A stretch of DNA of 64,000 bases, taken from positions 558,001 to 622,000 of the forward strand of contig BGZK01000001.1 in the NCBI GenBank assembly GCA_005406025.1, given 5' to 3'. A program made the position numbers and the translations under genes. Position 1 is the stretch's first letter. Each line of letters starts with the position of its first letter. The DNA comes from Eumeta japonica (Eukaryota > Arthropoda > Insecta > Lepidoptera > Psychidae). This document shows, piece by piece, positions 1-12,200 of the stretch. The notes below the pieces were generated by a model that did no database searches, was not told the origin of the DNA, and saw only the letters and a list, made by a program, of their open reading frames with translations.

Positions 1-426
1 ACTTGAGATTTTGTAGAGAGAGTCTTGTTATAACGTAGGCGAGCACTACGAACGAATTTTTAGAAATTCATACCCTAATGGGGTGAAAACGGTGAAATAG
101 TGTTATATGGAAAATCGAAACCATTGAAGGTATAGATGTCAAACTTAACATTTTAGTTACTTATAAGCATAAAGAAAAAAATAAATACATTATTTTTTTC
201 TGTTGTATATATATAGCGTATATAGGTGTATAATAGCTAATGAAACGTTGTATGGAAAATATTTCATTGCGGTCCCATCTTTATATTTCAAAAAATACAA
301 AAGTGAGGCTACGATCGGAATCGAGACCGCCATAGCGATTGGGATCTTGATTTTATGTTGTGGCAATATACAAAATGGAGGAATTAATTTTATGTCTATA
401 CGGGCGGAGCCGCTTGCCAAAGTTAG
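1..426 (+). mobile_element. Helitron-like non-autonomous remnant, cut by the left window edge
   Basis: The segment around 30-105, with 'taacgtaggcgagcac' and 'accctaatggggtgaaa', reads like the interior of common lepidopteran Helitron-type elements. Positions 398-426 (cgggcggagccgc, then ...aaagttag followed by t) look like a Helitron 3' end. In between, 311-354 is a degenerate GATC-rich block of the kind seen elsewhere in this window. No rolling-circle replicase is visible. An open frame runs through here on each strand, but neither resembles a protein. Assignment rests on pattern memory, so confidence is moderate. Confidence 0.45.
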
Positions 427-604
427 TAAGTACCTCATAAAACTGTGGTATCTGTACATTGAAATTGTTTGTGAAATACTGATTAATAATGATGTAGGAC
501 GTGTAAGAAAATACAATACGAATATTTTTAAAAACATTGCTCGTTTGTCAGTTTTAACACACCAATTTCCAAAACTAATAGATAATTTATATGAGATTTT
601 CATG

Positions 605-1848
605 GGCGACCATTTAGAAACTGTAAAGTAAAAATACATAAAAAATTAAAAAAATGACATTTTATGCCAACTCTATTATGTATATTTCATTCATTTGTCA
701 TTTGTTTTTACAAATTGGCAGCAAAAACAATATTGGTTGTCAAACATCAACATGAATTAATGCGAGAAAATTTTCGTGCAATGATTTTCTGTGACTTTCG
801 TTGTAATTTAAGGCAACAAGAAAGTTACAACAGACTTCGGTTGGTCTGTCATGATGAAGCTGCACCCTTTCCACTGTTTATAACTGGTTTAACTAATTCA
901 AACTGACTATCTGCGTGAGGGACGTCCTTCTATAGCGACAACCCAAGAGATCAGTGCTGTGCAGCTCACGATAGACTGACAAAAGAGTGCCTACCAGCAG
1001 ATTCGGACAAGCTTAGGACATCGATATGAGTCAAGTGCACAAAATCCTTCATGAACATTTAGTGGTCGGGAAGCTTTGTACTCGGTGGATACCTCACAAT
1101 TAGACCGACGTTCAAAAATTCCGTCGTGCTAATTGAGGCCGCGAAATGATGCAAAGATTTGCCGGCGGTGACTCGAATGCTGTATACGACATAGTTACAG
1201 GTGATGAAAGCTAGATTTACTGTTACGATCCCGAAACCATAAGACAGTCTACTCAGTGGGTGTTTCCTTTTGAAGATATGTGTACTAAAGTACAGCGAAG
1301 TCGAAGAGGAGGAAAAAAGGCGGTGACCTCTTTTTTTTGAAATGACGGGTCATTATGTAACAATTGTTTTAGAAAACAAAAAAAAAGGAGTGACTGCAGA
1401 CTGGTACACTAATTATAATTATTTGCCTCTTAGTTTGGAAAAAGTTCCTCGTTTGGGAAAAACGACCTCGCAGTAGGATTTTAATTATCATGACAACGCC
1501 TCATCACTTACCGTCAAACAAAATAATAACAATTTGAGGAGGTGAGGTATAAAAATACTGGATCACCAACCTTACAGCCCCGACCTAGCACCACGAGATC
1601 TTTATTTACTTTTTTTATTTTTATTTCCTAAAATAAAATATAAACTTCGAGGAAAGTGGTTTACGTACATCGAGGGAGAAGATGTGGTAGAAAAGGCTGT
1701 TGAAACGACCCCTCATTGTGAGTGGCCAAAATGTTTCTCGCAGTAGTTTCATCGAACGCAATGATGCAGTGGCCTCAACGGACATTATTTTGAAAAAAAC
1801 TTGTTAGTTTGCTCAATTTTTCATTTTCTAAGGACTTTCAGATTAACC
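605..1848 (+). mobile_element. mariner transposon copy A, inactivated
   Basis: Degenerate Tc1/mariner element. The N-terminal helix-turn-helix region is readable from about 664 (RENFRAMIFCDFRCNLRQQ). The first catalytic block reads GDES-stop-IYC near 1204-1222, so the normal Trp codon is a TAG. HDNASS is visible near 1490 and YSPDLAP near 1575. The C-terminal CEWPKCFSQ region is near 1720. The left end 'accatttagaaactg' and right end 'ttttctaaggactttc' are weakly inverted, as mariner termini should be. There are several frameshifts and stops, so this is a fossil. It sits in the Pgm2 intron that continues past the left edge, in antisense to Pgm2, and shares specific lesions with the copy at 20422-21520. 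Confidence 0.85.
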
Positions 1849-3062
1849 TTCGTAACTTCGGTATAACTTCCGGCAACGTATATAGAAAATTTCATCAAAA
1901 TTGGCTTAAGGGGGGGAAAATCTATAAATACATTCCACGCTTATATAGCAAGTCACGGGCATAGTTAGTATTTAGTAAACAACGTTTTGCACTTATGGTT
2001 AGTGTATAATGATCATGACCATTGGATTGACGAAATGCAGCCATAAAGTATGATTAACAATATGCTTGCAATACAATTGAAATTTATTGTTACGACCTCG
2101 GGCATCCGAATACAACAGAGTAAACGGGGCGAAACATTATGTGACGAAAGCGACGAGAATTTAATGTATTTTCTACAATTTAGGGGCTATTTAAAAAGAT
2201 CAATACCGACGCAATTAGTTCAGTTCGCCATTCAAATTACGCAGACCTAATTTTATGGGATTTTTGTTGTGTTTTTTGCGACGCTATTGTAGGCGGTAAC
2301 TAAAATAAAATTATCTCACCTGTCTGCCGACTGAAATAACATTTTAGATTCATACAGTCTACGTTGAGTTATGCTCAGACGCGATGGCAGCCATAGCAGT
2401 AAAATAAGTTCTGCAAAGCTGAATTCACATATTTTTTATCCGTTGTTCAGATTTTTCCATAAAATGTTCAGTACCGAACTCTTCGCTGACAATTTCGAAT
2501 CGAACTTAACGATTATAATTTAAGATTTCGTGTAATTCTTATCATAAGAATTTAATGCTTCCGGGCATAACTGACATCAAAACTCGTATAAGATTACGCT
2601 AAATCGTGTTCAGAGTACTCCTATGGTCGAGTCAGACTCACAATACCATGTTTTGATTACGATACAAATCAAGACAAAAACTAGTAGCGCATGTAGCACG
2701 TTTAAACCAGATATTCAAATGCTTTAGCCTTGAGTACGCTAACGAGCCGCATTTCGCTAATTTTCGCGGACGTATGCGGTGTAAAATGGTTTGTCACATT
2801 TAGACCGGTGCGACGAAGTGATAAATGGTTGAAGAATATGAGATATACAATTCATATTTATACAAGACATACAATTTATCTAAACATATATACAAGATAT
2901 ACGTGCCGAGTCTGTCGTTTTAATTATGCCCACTATACGCAATGTTCATAAATTTAGAAACAAGAGACATTTTTTGTTCAAATGCGGCATTGCAGATGTA
3001 CCCACAATAATAATAGTTCGCTTTGTATTGACGTAAATATCTATGAAATTGAAAAAAAATGA
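1849..3062. other. intronic DNA, nothing recognised
   Basis: AT-rich DNA inside the Pgm2 intron. No exon with splice sites, no RNA gene and no repeat that I recognise. Expected downstream Pgm2 motifs (NELGALLGWW, FEEAIGY, RTSGTEPK) were looked for on the minus strand and not seen. Confidence 0.5.
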
Positions 3063-3160
3063 AAACTAAATCTGGCCAAGTGCGAGACAGATTTGTAATA
3101 ATGGCTTCGGAACCCAATAATGAGCATGGTCCGCGACATGCTCTTGAACAGTTTTTTCTT
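3063..3160 (+). repeat. end fragment of dispersed 'ggcttcggaaccc' repeat family
   Basis: The stretch with 'atggcttcggaaccc', then 'gagcatggtccg' and 'acatgctcttgaacagttttt' matches the ends of the fuller copies at about 42370-42420 and 59160-59215. Only the end is kept. Confidence 0.5.
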
Positions 3161-3178
3161 TATTGTTTTCACTAAGTT

Positions 3179-3225
3179 TGCAAACCATAGATTTATTATT
3201 GGTAATAATAAATCTATGGTTTGCA
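3179..3225. repeat. perfect 22-bp inverted repeat with 3-nt loop
   Basis: The arm at 3179-3200 is the exact reverse complement of 3204-3225; the loop is ggt. It is too perfect to be a decayed transposon end and lies beside the repeat fragment at 3063-3160. Confidence 0.9.
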
Positions 3226-3689
3226 CTATGACCATGTAAAGTTTGATGCTTGTTACTGCTTTTATTATAGAGCAAAAATACAAAAGTAAACTGATACAAA
3301 TTAATAACAATATTAACAAATTCCAATTCTTTGTTTCGTACCGAAATAGTTCCGGATCCATATTTTACCTTTGAAAGTATTACACAAATAAGTCACATCT
3401 GGGATACCTAAATATAATAAAATAATTTTTTAATTGAATATTAAAATATGTGTGGTAAAGAGAGAGAAAGTAAATCTTATCTATAGTGTTATACTAGTAC
3501 GTTCAATTGTGAAGAGTGTGTGTCAGTATCAGATAAGGCTCTTCTTTGTACTCCACTTAATCTTAAAAAGAGAACTCTCTCATCTTTGTAGCACCGTATG
3601 AAGAAATATACGGTGTCATATAGTATCACCGTATGAAGAAATAAAGCACATGGATAAGATTGTTTTATATATGCAAGTTTATTTCTAAC
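3226..3689. other. intronic DNA with one short direct repeat
   Basis: The 17-bp string 'caccgtatgaagaaata' occurs at 3592-3608 and again at 3627-3643. Nothing else was recognised before the Pgm2 exon boundary at 3690. Confidence 0.6.
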
Positions 3690-3874
3690 CGTGGTTGATA
3701 CTCGGCGACGGCCAATCGGTCTGCATCAGGGTCATTGACTAGCACCAAGTTTACGCCTTCCTTCTGAGCTAAACGCTGACTCAACTCTAAACAACCGACT
3801 TCTTCGGGGTTAGGAAACTTCACAGTCGGAAATTCGGGATCAGGTTCCTGTTGTTCTTTGACACTGAGAGGTTC
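3690..3874 (-). CDS. Pgm2: Pgm2 exon 6
   Basis: 185 nt, acceptor TTTTCAG|GAACC, donor CCACG|GTTAG. It encodes [25 protein letters not shown], then [27 protein letters not shown] is the metal-binding loop. It ends with two bases of a split codon, so at least one more exon is required left of the window. Confidence 0.95.
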
Positions 3875-6800
3875 CTGAAAATAAGTAAGAACTTTATGCG
3901 AAATCCGAAAAGATCAATAGTTCTCATTCTCCTTTGTCTATTAGTTATGGATCAATTATTTCAGCAATCCGATATGTCTCTCTCCCTCTATTTAGCTAAT
4001 TATAAGATTATGTCACGAAAAACATGACATGTAGAGACCGACAGATAGAAGTAACGTTTACATCATAATAAATAAGCTTTTTTAGGATTCTGTACATCTA
4101 AAAGGAAAAACGGTACACTCATATGTCAATTTCTTATCTGTCTATTAAGACCCTTTTTTCAGGGACTGACAGAGATATCAAGTTGAAAATTTATATGAAA
4201 TACTAAGATCTACAGCGGCTTGGAGTGGAAAACATTCAAGTTTATGAGTCAACGCAATCATAAGATATTTGGCATTTTGTCCTATAGTTTGACACTCATC
4301 AACCCTGAAAAAAAAATCGTCAATTTGGAGTGACGCAATAATTTTTTTTTTTTGGCGCAATTATAAACTAAAGTTTTGCAGTTGTAGTATCGACTTGACG
4401 TAGACCGATGTACGATGGGACCACATTTTCGGATTTTCCGTTCTGAACACTGAAGAATTTTACATAATTGAAAAATACAATTTATGTACATCTGGCTTTT
4501 TCCTCAAACGTCTACTTCCAGTTTGGCGATTTTACCCGGCTGTCAGTATGTGTATCTTTACATAGATGTTTATAGTTTGGGTTGTAAGTCGTCTCCCTAG
4601 TCTTATTATTTTTTATCAATGAGTCCTAAGAGGCCCCGTCGTTAACTTTTGATCATTGTTCTATATCTGTATTTGTGAAAAGTCATACGGATTCCTAGGA
4701 AAAACAATTTTATTTTATATAATCTACTGTCAGTTCCGGGTGTTTATAAATTGCCTTCCTTTAAGTTGGATCTGCATAAGATCTTCTACGGCGACTCAGC
4801 CGACACATCTGTCACACGATTTCTCTATAGATTTTGTCGGTCTACTATCATTCCTATTTTTTTATAGGATTTTTGGGCGACAAATGAGCTTGCCAACTGC
4901 CAGAGTAGGTGGTCCTTGCCGCCCATGGACACTCACAACCCCAGAGGAGTTATCAGTACGTTGTCAGACTTTTGGGTAAGACTAGAATATCTGATGGATA
5001 GGGGAGTGGGCCAGTGGGCTGGTGGTTTAGCCATCATTTCCAGATGACTAAAATATCGCAAAGAATCTTTTTCTACTCTAGAGTAGAGTCTGAAAGATGT
5101 AGTAACTAGTCACTACATCTTTCAGACCACACTGCTCTCCAATATCACTCTTCCTACATTTATCTTTCAAAGATAGTCCATACAGACTATGCAGGGATTA
5201 TATCTTTACTAAATTGATTCTACTTTCATTTTTTTTGTTATGCCTATTTTCACTACCATACATAAGTATAGGGACCAGGACTCAATTATGGATATTAGTT
5301 ATCCAATAACCATAATTGAGTCCTTGTTGTGAGCAGTGACGATAATACCGAAAAGATAAAAAGCCTTTGCCTATATTCGTATATTTTTAAAAATTCAAAT
5401 TATTTCATTACATTAAAAAAAAAATCTATAATAACAAGAAATTATTTAACAAAGCGCTCTCAATGGTTATGGTTAAACATCCCTACTATTTCATAGGTAG
5501 TAAAATATAATGTATTACCGTACGGTGGCACTACTAACGTAAGGCGACGTCTTTTTGCCTTAAATAATACACACGTCCAGCACACATTCGCAAAAATTCT
5601 TTTTATGCGTAACAATCCATCAGTATAGAAAGGTAATATGAGATTCTGCCGAGATAGAGCAATCGACAACATTAAATCGTTTCGTAATCTAAACGCTTTT
5701 GTGTTTTAAAAAGCGTTTCACAATTAATACGTACATACGTCATTTTTACCAGTAACAACGCTCTTGTTATCGTTAGCACCACAATTTTGTCAGTTTGTAT
5801 TTGTGTCATTCTGTCGTGCAAGTAGTAAAAATATTTAGTTATAGCTGTGAAATTTATGACGGAAATGTTCGCTTATTAGAACTAAACTGTAGTTTAAAAG
5901 CATTTAATCGGTCAATCTTACATAGGAAAGTTACAAATTCTGCAAACCGGCCGACCGTTAAGAAATATAGACTGGACTCAAAAAATAGGAAATGTAAGTA
6001 CAAAATTTAATAGTAAATATTTTAAAATTCTAATAAAATAAAATTATTAAAAAAATTATAGAATTTGAAATATTCTTATAAAATTTCAGAACAAAATTTT
6101 TTGGACGTTTATAATACTGTAAGCATTTGTGACTAGCCTAAAAGGAAACGAAATGTAGATGACATCAAAAGTCACTACAAGCGAATATTTATTGAAATAA
6201 TAGATAATGTTCTTAGCGAGTTTCGAGACCGTTACAGAAATTTAAGAGGTTTAAAGATATTTGAATTACTATCTTATGAAAATTTTTGTAGATTCAATAG
6301 CCTTTTCCCTGATACTCTCGCTCAATGATTTTGTAAATATTTACTCTGCTCAAAATTTTGATTTAGATCGTTTGAGAAATGAGTTAAAATGCATGTACTA
6401 ATCGTCTGAATTTCATAATTTCAGTATATGTAAAATAATAGAACATTTGTATGAAAATAATATACAGACAACTTTCCCCAAGTTTTAAGACTGGCGAAGT
6501 TGATCGTCACCGTTCCCACGACTAGCGCCTCTGCCAAACGATCATTTTCATGTTTAAAATGCTTACGTACTAATTTAGGCAATACCCAGGGACAACAACG
6601 GCTTATCGAACTGTCAGTGATTTCCATTGAAAGGGAACTATTGACCAATTTAAAACGTTCCGCAACCTTTTACGACATTTTGAAAATACATTTAAAAAAG
6701 ACACACGGGTAGATTTAACCTATAAATAATATATAATAACTTTTAAAGCAAACATATGCAGTTACAATTTCCATACTGTTATATATTTTACTTAGCTATG

Positions 6801-9173
6801 GACGAAAATGATAGCAGAGTGATAACACCCGTCTTTAAATGGCCACTTTGGTTATCCAGTAGTTGATTTGGTTGTCCAACACTAGGTAATTAATTCAATC
6901 CATTACTTGGATATCTAAAGTGGCTAAAGAAGGTTCTACGACGACGATGCCCTGTGTAAGAACGTGACTTTATTAGGTAAATTTTCTCCTACTTGAATAT
7001 CCAATGTAGTCAAAAAAGGCTCGACGATGATCAGCGATAGAACGCCTTTATTAAGTTTTTTTTTTAATACAAGCAACATCTAAAGCATATATAAGATTTG
7101 GGTGTTTCATGTCTACCTTGACTCAAATTCCTATCTATGATCGCCATTGGTTGTGAGGCACTTTTTCTTAATTAGGTATATAAATATTTCATTCAATCTC
7201 GACGATTTTCCCCTTTCCCCCCTATACTTATAGTGACGAAATATCGGTGCAGAAATTCTAAAACTATTATCTTTTTTTTTTTAAATATTTGAATTGTTGA
7301 CGATCTTAAATTTTCAGAGCGAGAAGTTAAAATATACTATCTCGTATATTGATCGACGTGATGTTTCATACTCAAACGGAAAAAAATTAATTATAAAACC
7401 AATTATAATCGAAAAAAATATATAATGATACAAATACAAATTTTCGAATTTTTCTCTTTACTCGTACTGTGACCTTGCATCTTGCCAAATTTCATGATTA
7501 TAGATTAACGAGAAGTATCTTAAAGGTTTAGATTTATTTGGGAGCGTCAAAAAATGGGACAAAAATGGCCGCATTTTTTAGTTGTGTTGACTTGAAGCTT
7601 GAAAGAATGGACCCTAGACGTCAATATTTGATAGTAAATTCAATTTGATACCTCCGCACTATCCTGAGGAAAAGTCTTGATAGATAGGCAGACGGACAAC
7701 GAAGCGTTCCTACAAAAATGCCATTTGAGGTACGGAACCCTAAAAAAAAAATCAATAATTTAATGTTTCCTGGATACCCATTGTGATGAATTATATTACT
7801 GTTTTTATGTTGACGGTATTCTCCCTTACCAATACCGATTTAGCGGTCGCATTATCGTCTATTTTGACAGACCGTAATCTGAATAATTGTATTTCCGATT
7901 TCAATGCCGACACGCTTTCGTATACAACGGACGTATTATCTAGTTGGTTAGTTTCGGTGCGACTCCTTGTTCTTGTAAACAACACCCATACACAGCATAA
8001 GCGGAGAGTTTGCCAAACGCTGACAGGGCATAAATTATTTTTTTCACGTATTGAACTTAAAATGTTATCTAATATATATTTTGTAATTTTATGTTTCTGA
8101 AATATAACTAAAATTATATTTCCAGAAATCTCACTATCGATTACTGATCAAATTTTAGTTTCTTTTTGTTTGTAATGAATAACTTTTTTAATATCTTTAA
8201 CGTCAGCGGTTTCAATTTCCTCGATAATTCATAAGGTAGCACGACTCGATCGTTATTTTAAATAATACTGGTTGCGCTCGCTACTTCATACGCGTGGAAA
8301 TCATTTTTAAAAATCAAATTACATTCCGTAAACCGATTCCGATAAAGTAATGTGTGTATGGTTACCCCAGCCATGCTCAAGAAAACTGTAAAAATGAAGA
8401 TTCTTTTAGTAGTTCTGGAGATCAGCGTGTCGAACAGAATAAAGTTATAAAGAGCTGTCTTATTGTATTCTGCTGCACTCTTGATCACGCGCAGTCTGGC
8501 AAATACTTTCAATGTACAGACAGGACGATTCTACAATTTCATTTTACATGTATAGACATTCATCTGATGTTCGGATGAATAAGGGCGTCAGGTACATGCG
8601 AATGTGCCCCACGATCTCATTCTTATCTCAATCGACGTCAACGCAAATTGATAAATACGTCTATGACAACAATAATTTGATAATTCTGCGAGTCCGCGTG
8701 ATGCAAAAGTATCATCCTTTTACAATATACAATGGTAATATAATAGTTTATTGTTAATGTATGAATTAATATTTCAAAATTTTAATATAATACCGTGGAC
8801 AATATGCTATTTTTTTCTCCTTTTCTAATAAAATTATATGTATGATATAGGTATTAATGTACAATTAAAATTATATCTATCCCAGTTTTTAATCAATACT
8901 TTCAAATTGTTACGATTAGAAATTTATCATTTTCAATATTTATTAATGCATGATCATTTGCATAATGATACACACAAGGTCAAATCTTTATAATTTATTA
9001 ACACGTTTATCTTTCGTAGCTTAACATTTTTAAAGATATTCGGTGGTAACTGCGTTGCCATTTGGCTACAAATTTAAATCTGCAAAAATTGACTCATTAA
9101 CACATTCAATTCGATCACAGACTGAAATTAAAATTTAATGAATACATATATCTTTCCTTATATACGATTTGAT

Positions 9174-9227
<54 letters not shown>

Positions 9228-12200
9228 CAAATCGTAAGGGAGCCAAATCTGTACATTAGATATTTTTTTGAAAAGAATAAGTAGTATGTACTGTACACAA
9301 AATTCAGATCCCAAAACAACTGCTTTTGAGATTTTTGTATGCTTATCTGTTTGTTCAAGCATCGGTCAAAAACAAATGGAACGATTTGAATAAAACTTTT
9401 TGTGGTTAAGCAATAAACTACCGCTTAACTTACAACACAATTTATTAGGCTATATTTGATAGGGACTAAAAAGTAAATTAATTTAATTTTTTTGAAGTAC
9501 CTAGTGAATAAATAGGTAGAAATGGTATCTACCTACCGTTAGATTTTTTGACACCGCGAGTGTTGCAGAAAAAAACGTCCAATTATACATAATTTTCTTA
9601 TTTTTTTTTAAATAAAAGAATAGGAAGAAATTTCGCTATAAGCATTGTGGCTTTGAAGAAGATTCCATGACATGATTTTCATGATTTTGGATGGGTGATG
9701 AAAGAATTAAGGACAGCTTTTCACCACGCGTTTGAAGAAGCGGACAAAAGCTAGTGTCTAAATAAATAAAATCTATTTCTTTTTGGATCAACAGGATATA
9801 TTTATTGTAAGAAATTAATGTCATAATTACGTACCTTTAGATTGGCTGCTTGGAATGCTTTCTGTATGTATTTGTGACCGACGCCGTGCATAGCGCTGTA
9901 CACTGTCCTAATGTTTGTACTGCGATTTTTCTCCAATACGTCCTTGCTTAGACACTCTTGTAAATAATTCATGTAACTGGACGTGACTTCTTCAGTGCAG
10001 TCGATGACCATAATATTTTTCCTAATATCTGTGATGTCCCAGTGTTCATCTGGAATACTTTAAATTACTATATCACATTATATAATGTACTGTTAATGAA
10101 TTCAAACAAACGATAAAGAAGGTGTGAGTAAATACGAAATTTTAGTGATAATCATAAAATAATATATATATATAGTGTAAATCACTGATATTTTGCAAAG
10201 AAAGTTTAAAAGTAATTACATTTGCATTCATTTTCGAAATGTACTATTTTGCCACGACTTGTGGGAAGAGTGAGTTGATAGAAAACGCCACTGAACGACG
10301 ACTCTTACACTCTCTTACTAATAGACGCTAAGTAATTGAGCACGGGACGGGAGCAAGGACGGGACCCGCGCGTCGCGCGGTGCCTACTCAGTTAACGTTC
10401 AACTTTTTTTAATCACTTGCAATTCACAGTTATACATCTAATTTTCAATAAATGATTTATTTTTGCGAAAATATTAAATGAAATCTTTTCATTTTTTACA
10501 TTATCTGAATTTAAAAATCATAGAAAATAAAATATTCAAATTTTACTTCGAATAACGGTCAGAGTTCAAGAAAAAGGAACTTCCTGATGGGGATCCATCG
10601 ACCGAAACGAAGTTCTTTGTCGCACGACCTTTATAGTTAACCTCAGACGCTCAGCAAATCGGAGCTAGACGAAATATCCTGAGCGCTGTATATTTGTTTG
10701 GAGTATAGCATAACTAATTTCGCTTGAGAATCAATTGTACGATTTAGCTCAGCTGTTAAGAGAACATTTAGTCGTGGGCGCGAGGTGCCTGGGTTCGAAT
10801 CTGTCCAAGCATTTCTTCTTTTATTTATTTAATTATTTTCAAACGTTTTAATTAATTTAATTATTAATTTTAATAGAAATAGAAAAAAAACGGAATATAT
10901 TTGAAGAACTTCAAAAAATATTATTTATTGGAACGTTTTATTTGTAAACACAAATAAAGAAATATCTATGCAGAAAGAAAGAAATACGGCTGACTATTTC
11001 AAAATTTTGTTATAAAAATATTTCTAAGAATTTAAATATCATTATATTCTCTCAGCATGTAATTTTCTTAACAAGAAATAATGTTTGAATGTTTCATGTT
11101 TTTTATGCATGCAAGTTATACTACTTTTTATTTATTATTAAAATAATAATAAATTCAATAAATTGTATTTTAACAAATTATGGAAAAGCGCCCATGTACT
11201 GAATTCAACAACAGAAAAAAAAAACAAAATTATTTTTATAGCACTGCCCCATATGCACAAACTATATTATTTTTTATAATACATAATTATTTTCAAACGT
11301 TTTAATTAATTTCATTGTTATTATTCATTTCATAAAATATATTTACATATAGCGAAAGAAACTTCATTCTAATCGGATTTCCTAAAGATTAAAAAAAAAA
11401 ACACGTCATTGCTTTTTTAAAGCTTTTAAGCAAGTTGGATGGGGTGTAATTTAAAAGCATTCGTGACCATAGTCACAAATGATGAAACATGGTCACGTGA
11501 TGTGTTAATGCTAACACATCACTGTAGCTATAAGTGTGCTGACGTGTTGCTGACGCTTGCCCAAATTAAATGATCAAGTATATAATTAATGTGCAGTAAA
11601 AATTGAGTATAAAATATATTGATATTTTTATATAGGAATATAGTTTAAACAACCATAAAAAGAAATTTTTGTGGCAACATAATAATCTAAAAATAGAAAA
11701 CTTTATTATGAATTGAAGTGAAAATTTCTATAGGCACGCTAGGTGATTTTTGGATGAAGGGTAAAATGTTATGAATGCTTGTCACTTAGATGCTAATGTT
11801 AACAGTATATATGAATTAAGAGTATAAGTGGAAATATTTTTATACATGTGAAGATCATATTTTTATATTTAATTCAATTGCAATATTGCATTTGTTCTGT
11901 TACAATTAAAAGGCTTAAATTTTGCAATACAAACCTTACTACGCATATTGACTATTATTTCAAAATTACTACTTACTTGCAGAACTTACAATGTCTTTTG
12001 ATTAATAAATAAAGCATAAAAAAATGTATATAATAGTTGCTCGAAGTATCGATAGATGTGGCGTGGCAACCAGACTTACATTAATGATTTAATTTTTGAA
12101 ATGAAAAATTAATTTGAAAATCTCAAAAGGAAACAACAACTGTCAAATCACAGTTTTAAGTTTTCACTTCTGTCGACAGTCCTCATGACTGAACAGCATT

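Noticed and set aside
203..639. Long open frames on both strands (about 145 codons each) at the left edge
   Set aside because: They overlap almost fully in opposite strands, run through Helitron-like repeat sequence and carry no recognisable motif or splice context.
8258..8578. Open frames on both strands near 8.4 kb
   Set aside because: Mutually overlapping, no splice sites, and part of the sequence resembles tails of dispersed repeats.
9135..9362. Open frame with a Tyr-Ile repeat
   Set aside because: It is the translated (AT)n microsatellite.
10037..10052. Acceptor TTCCAG|ATGAAC for Pgm2 exon 5
   Set aside because: It would create an in-frame stop right after the junction with exon 4; the AAAG|TATTCC site keeps the frame and the conserved Trp.
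10737..10815. Functional tRNA gene
   Set aside because: Acceptor and T stems do not pair, and no proper anticodon stem-loop can be drawn.
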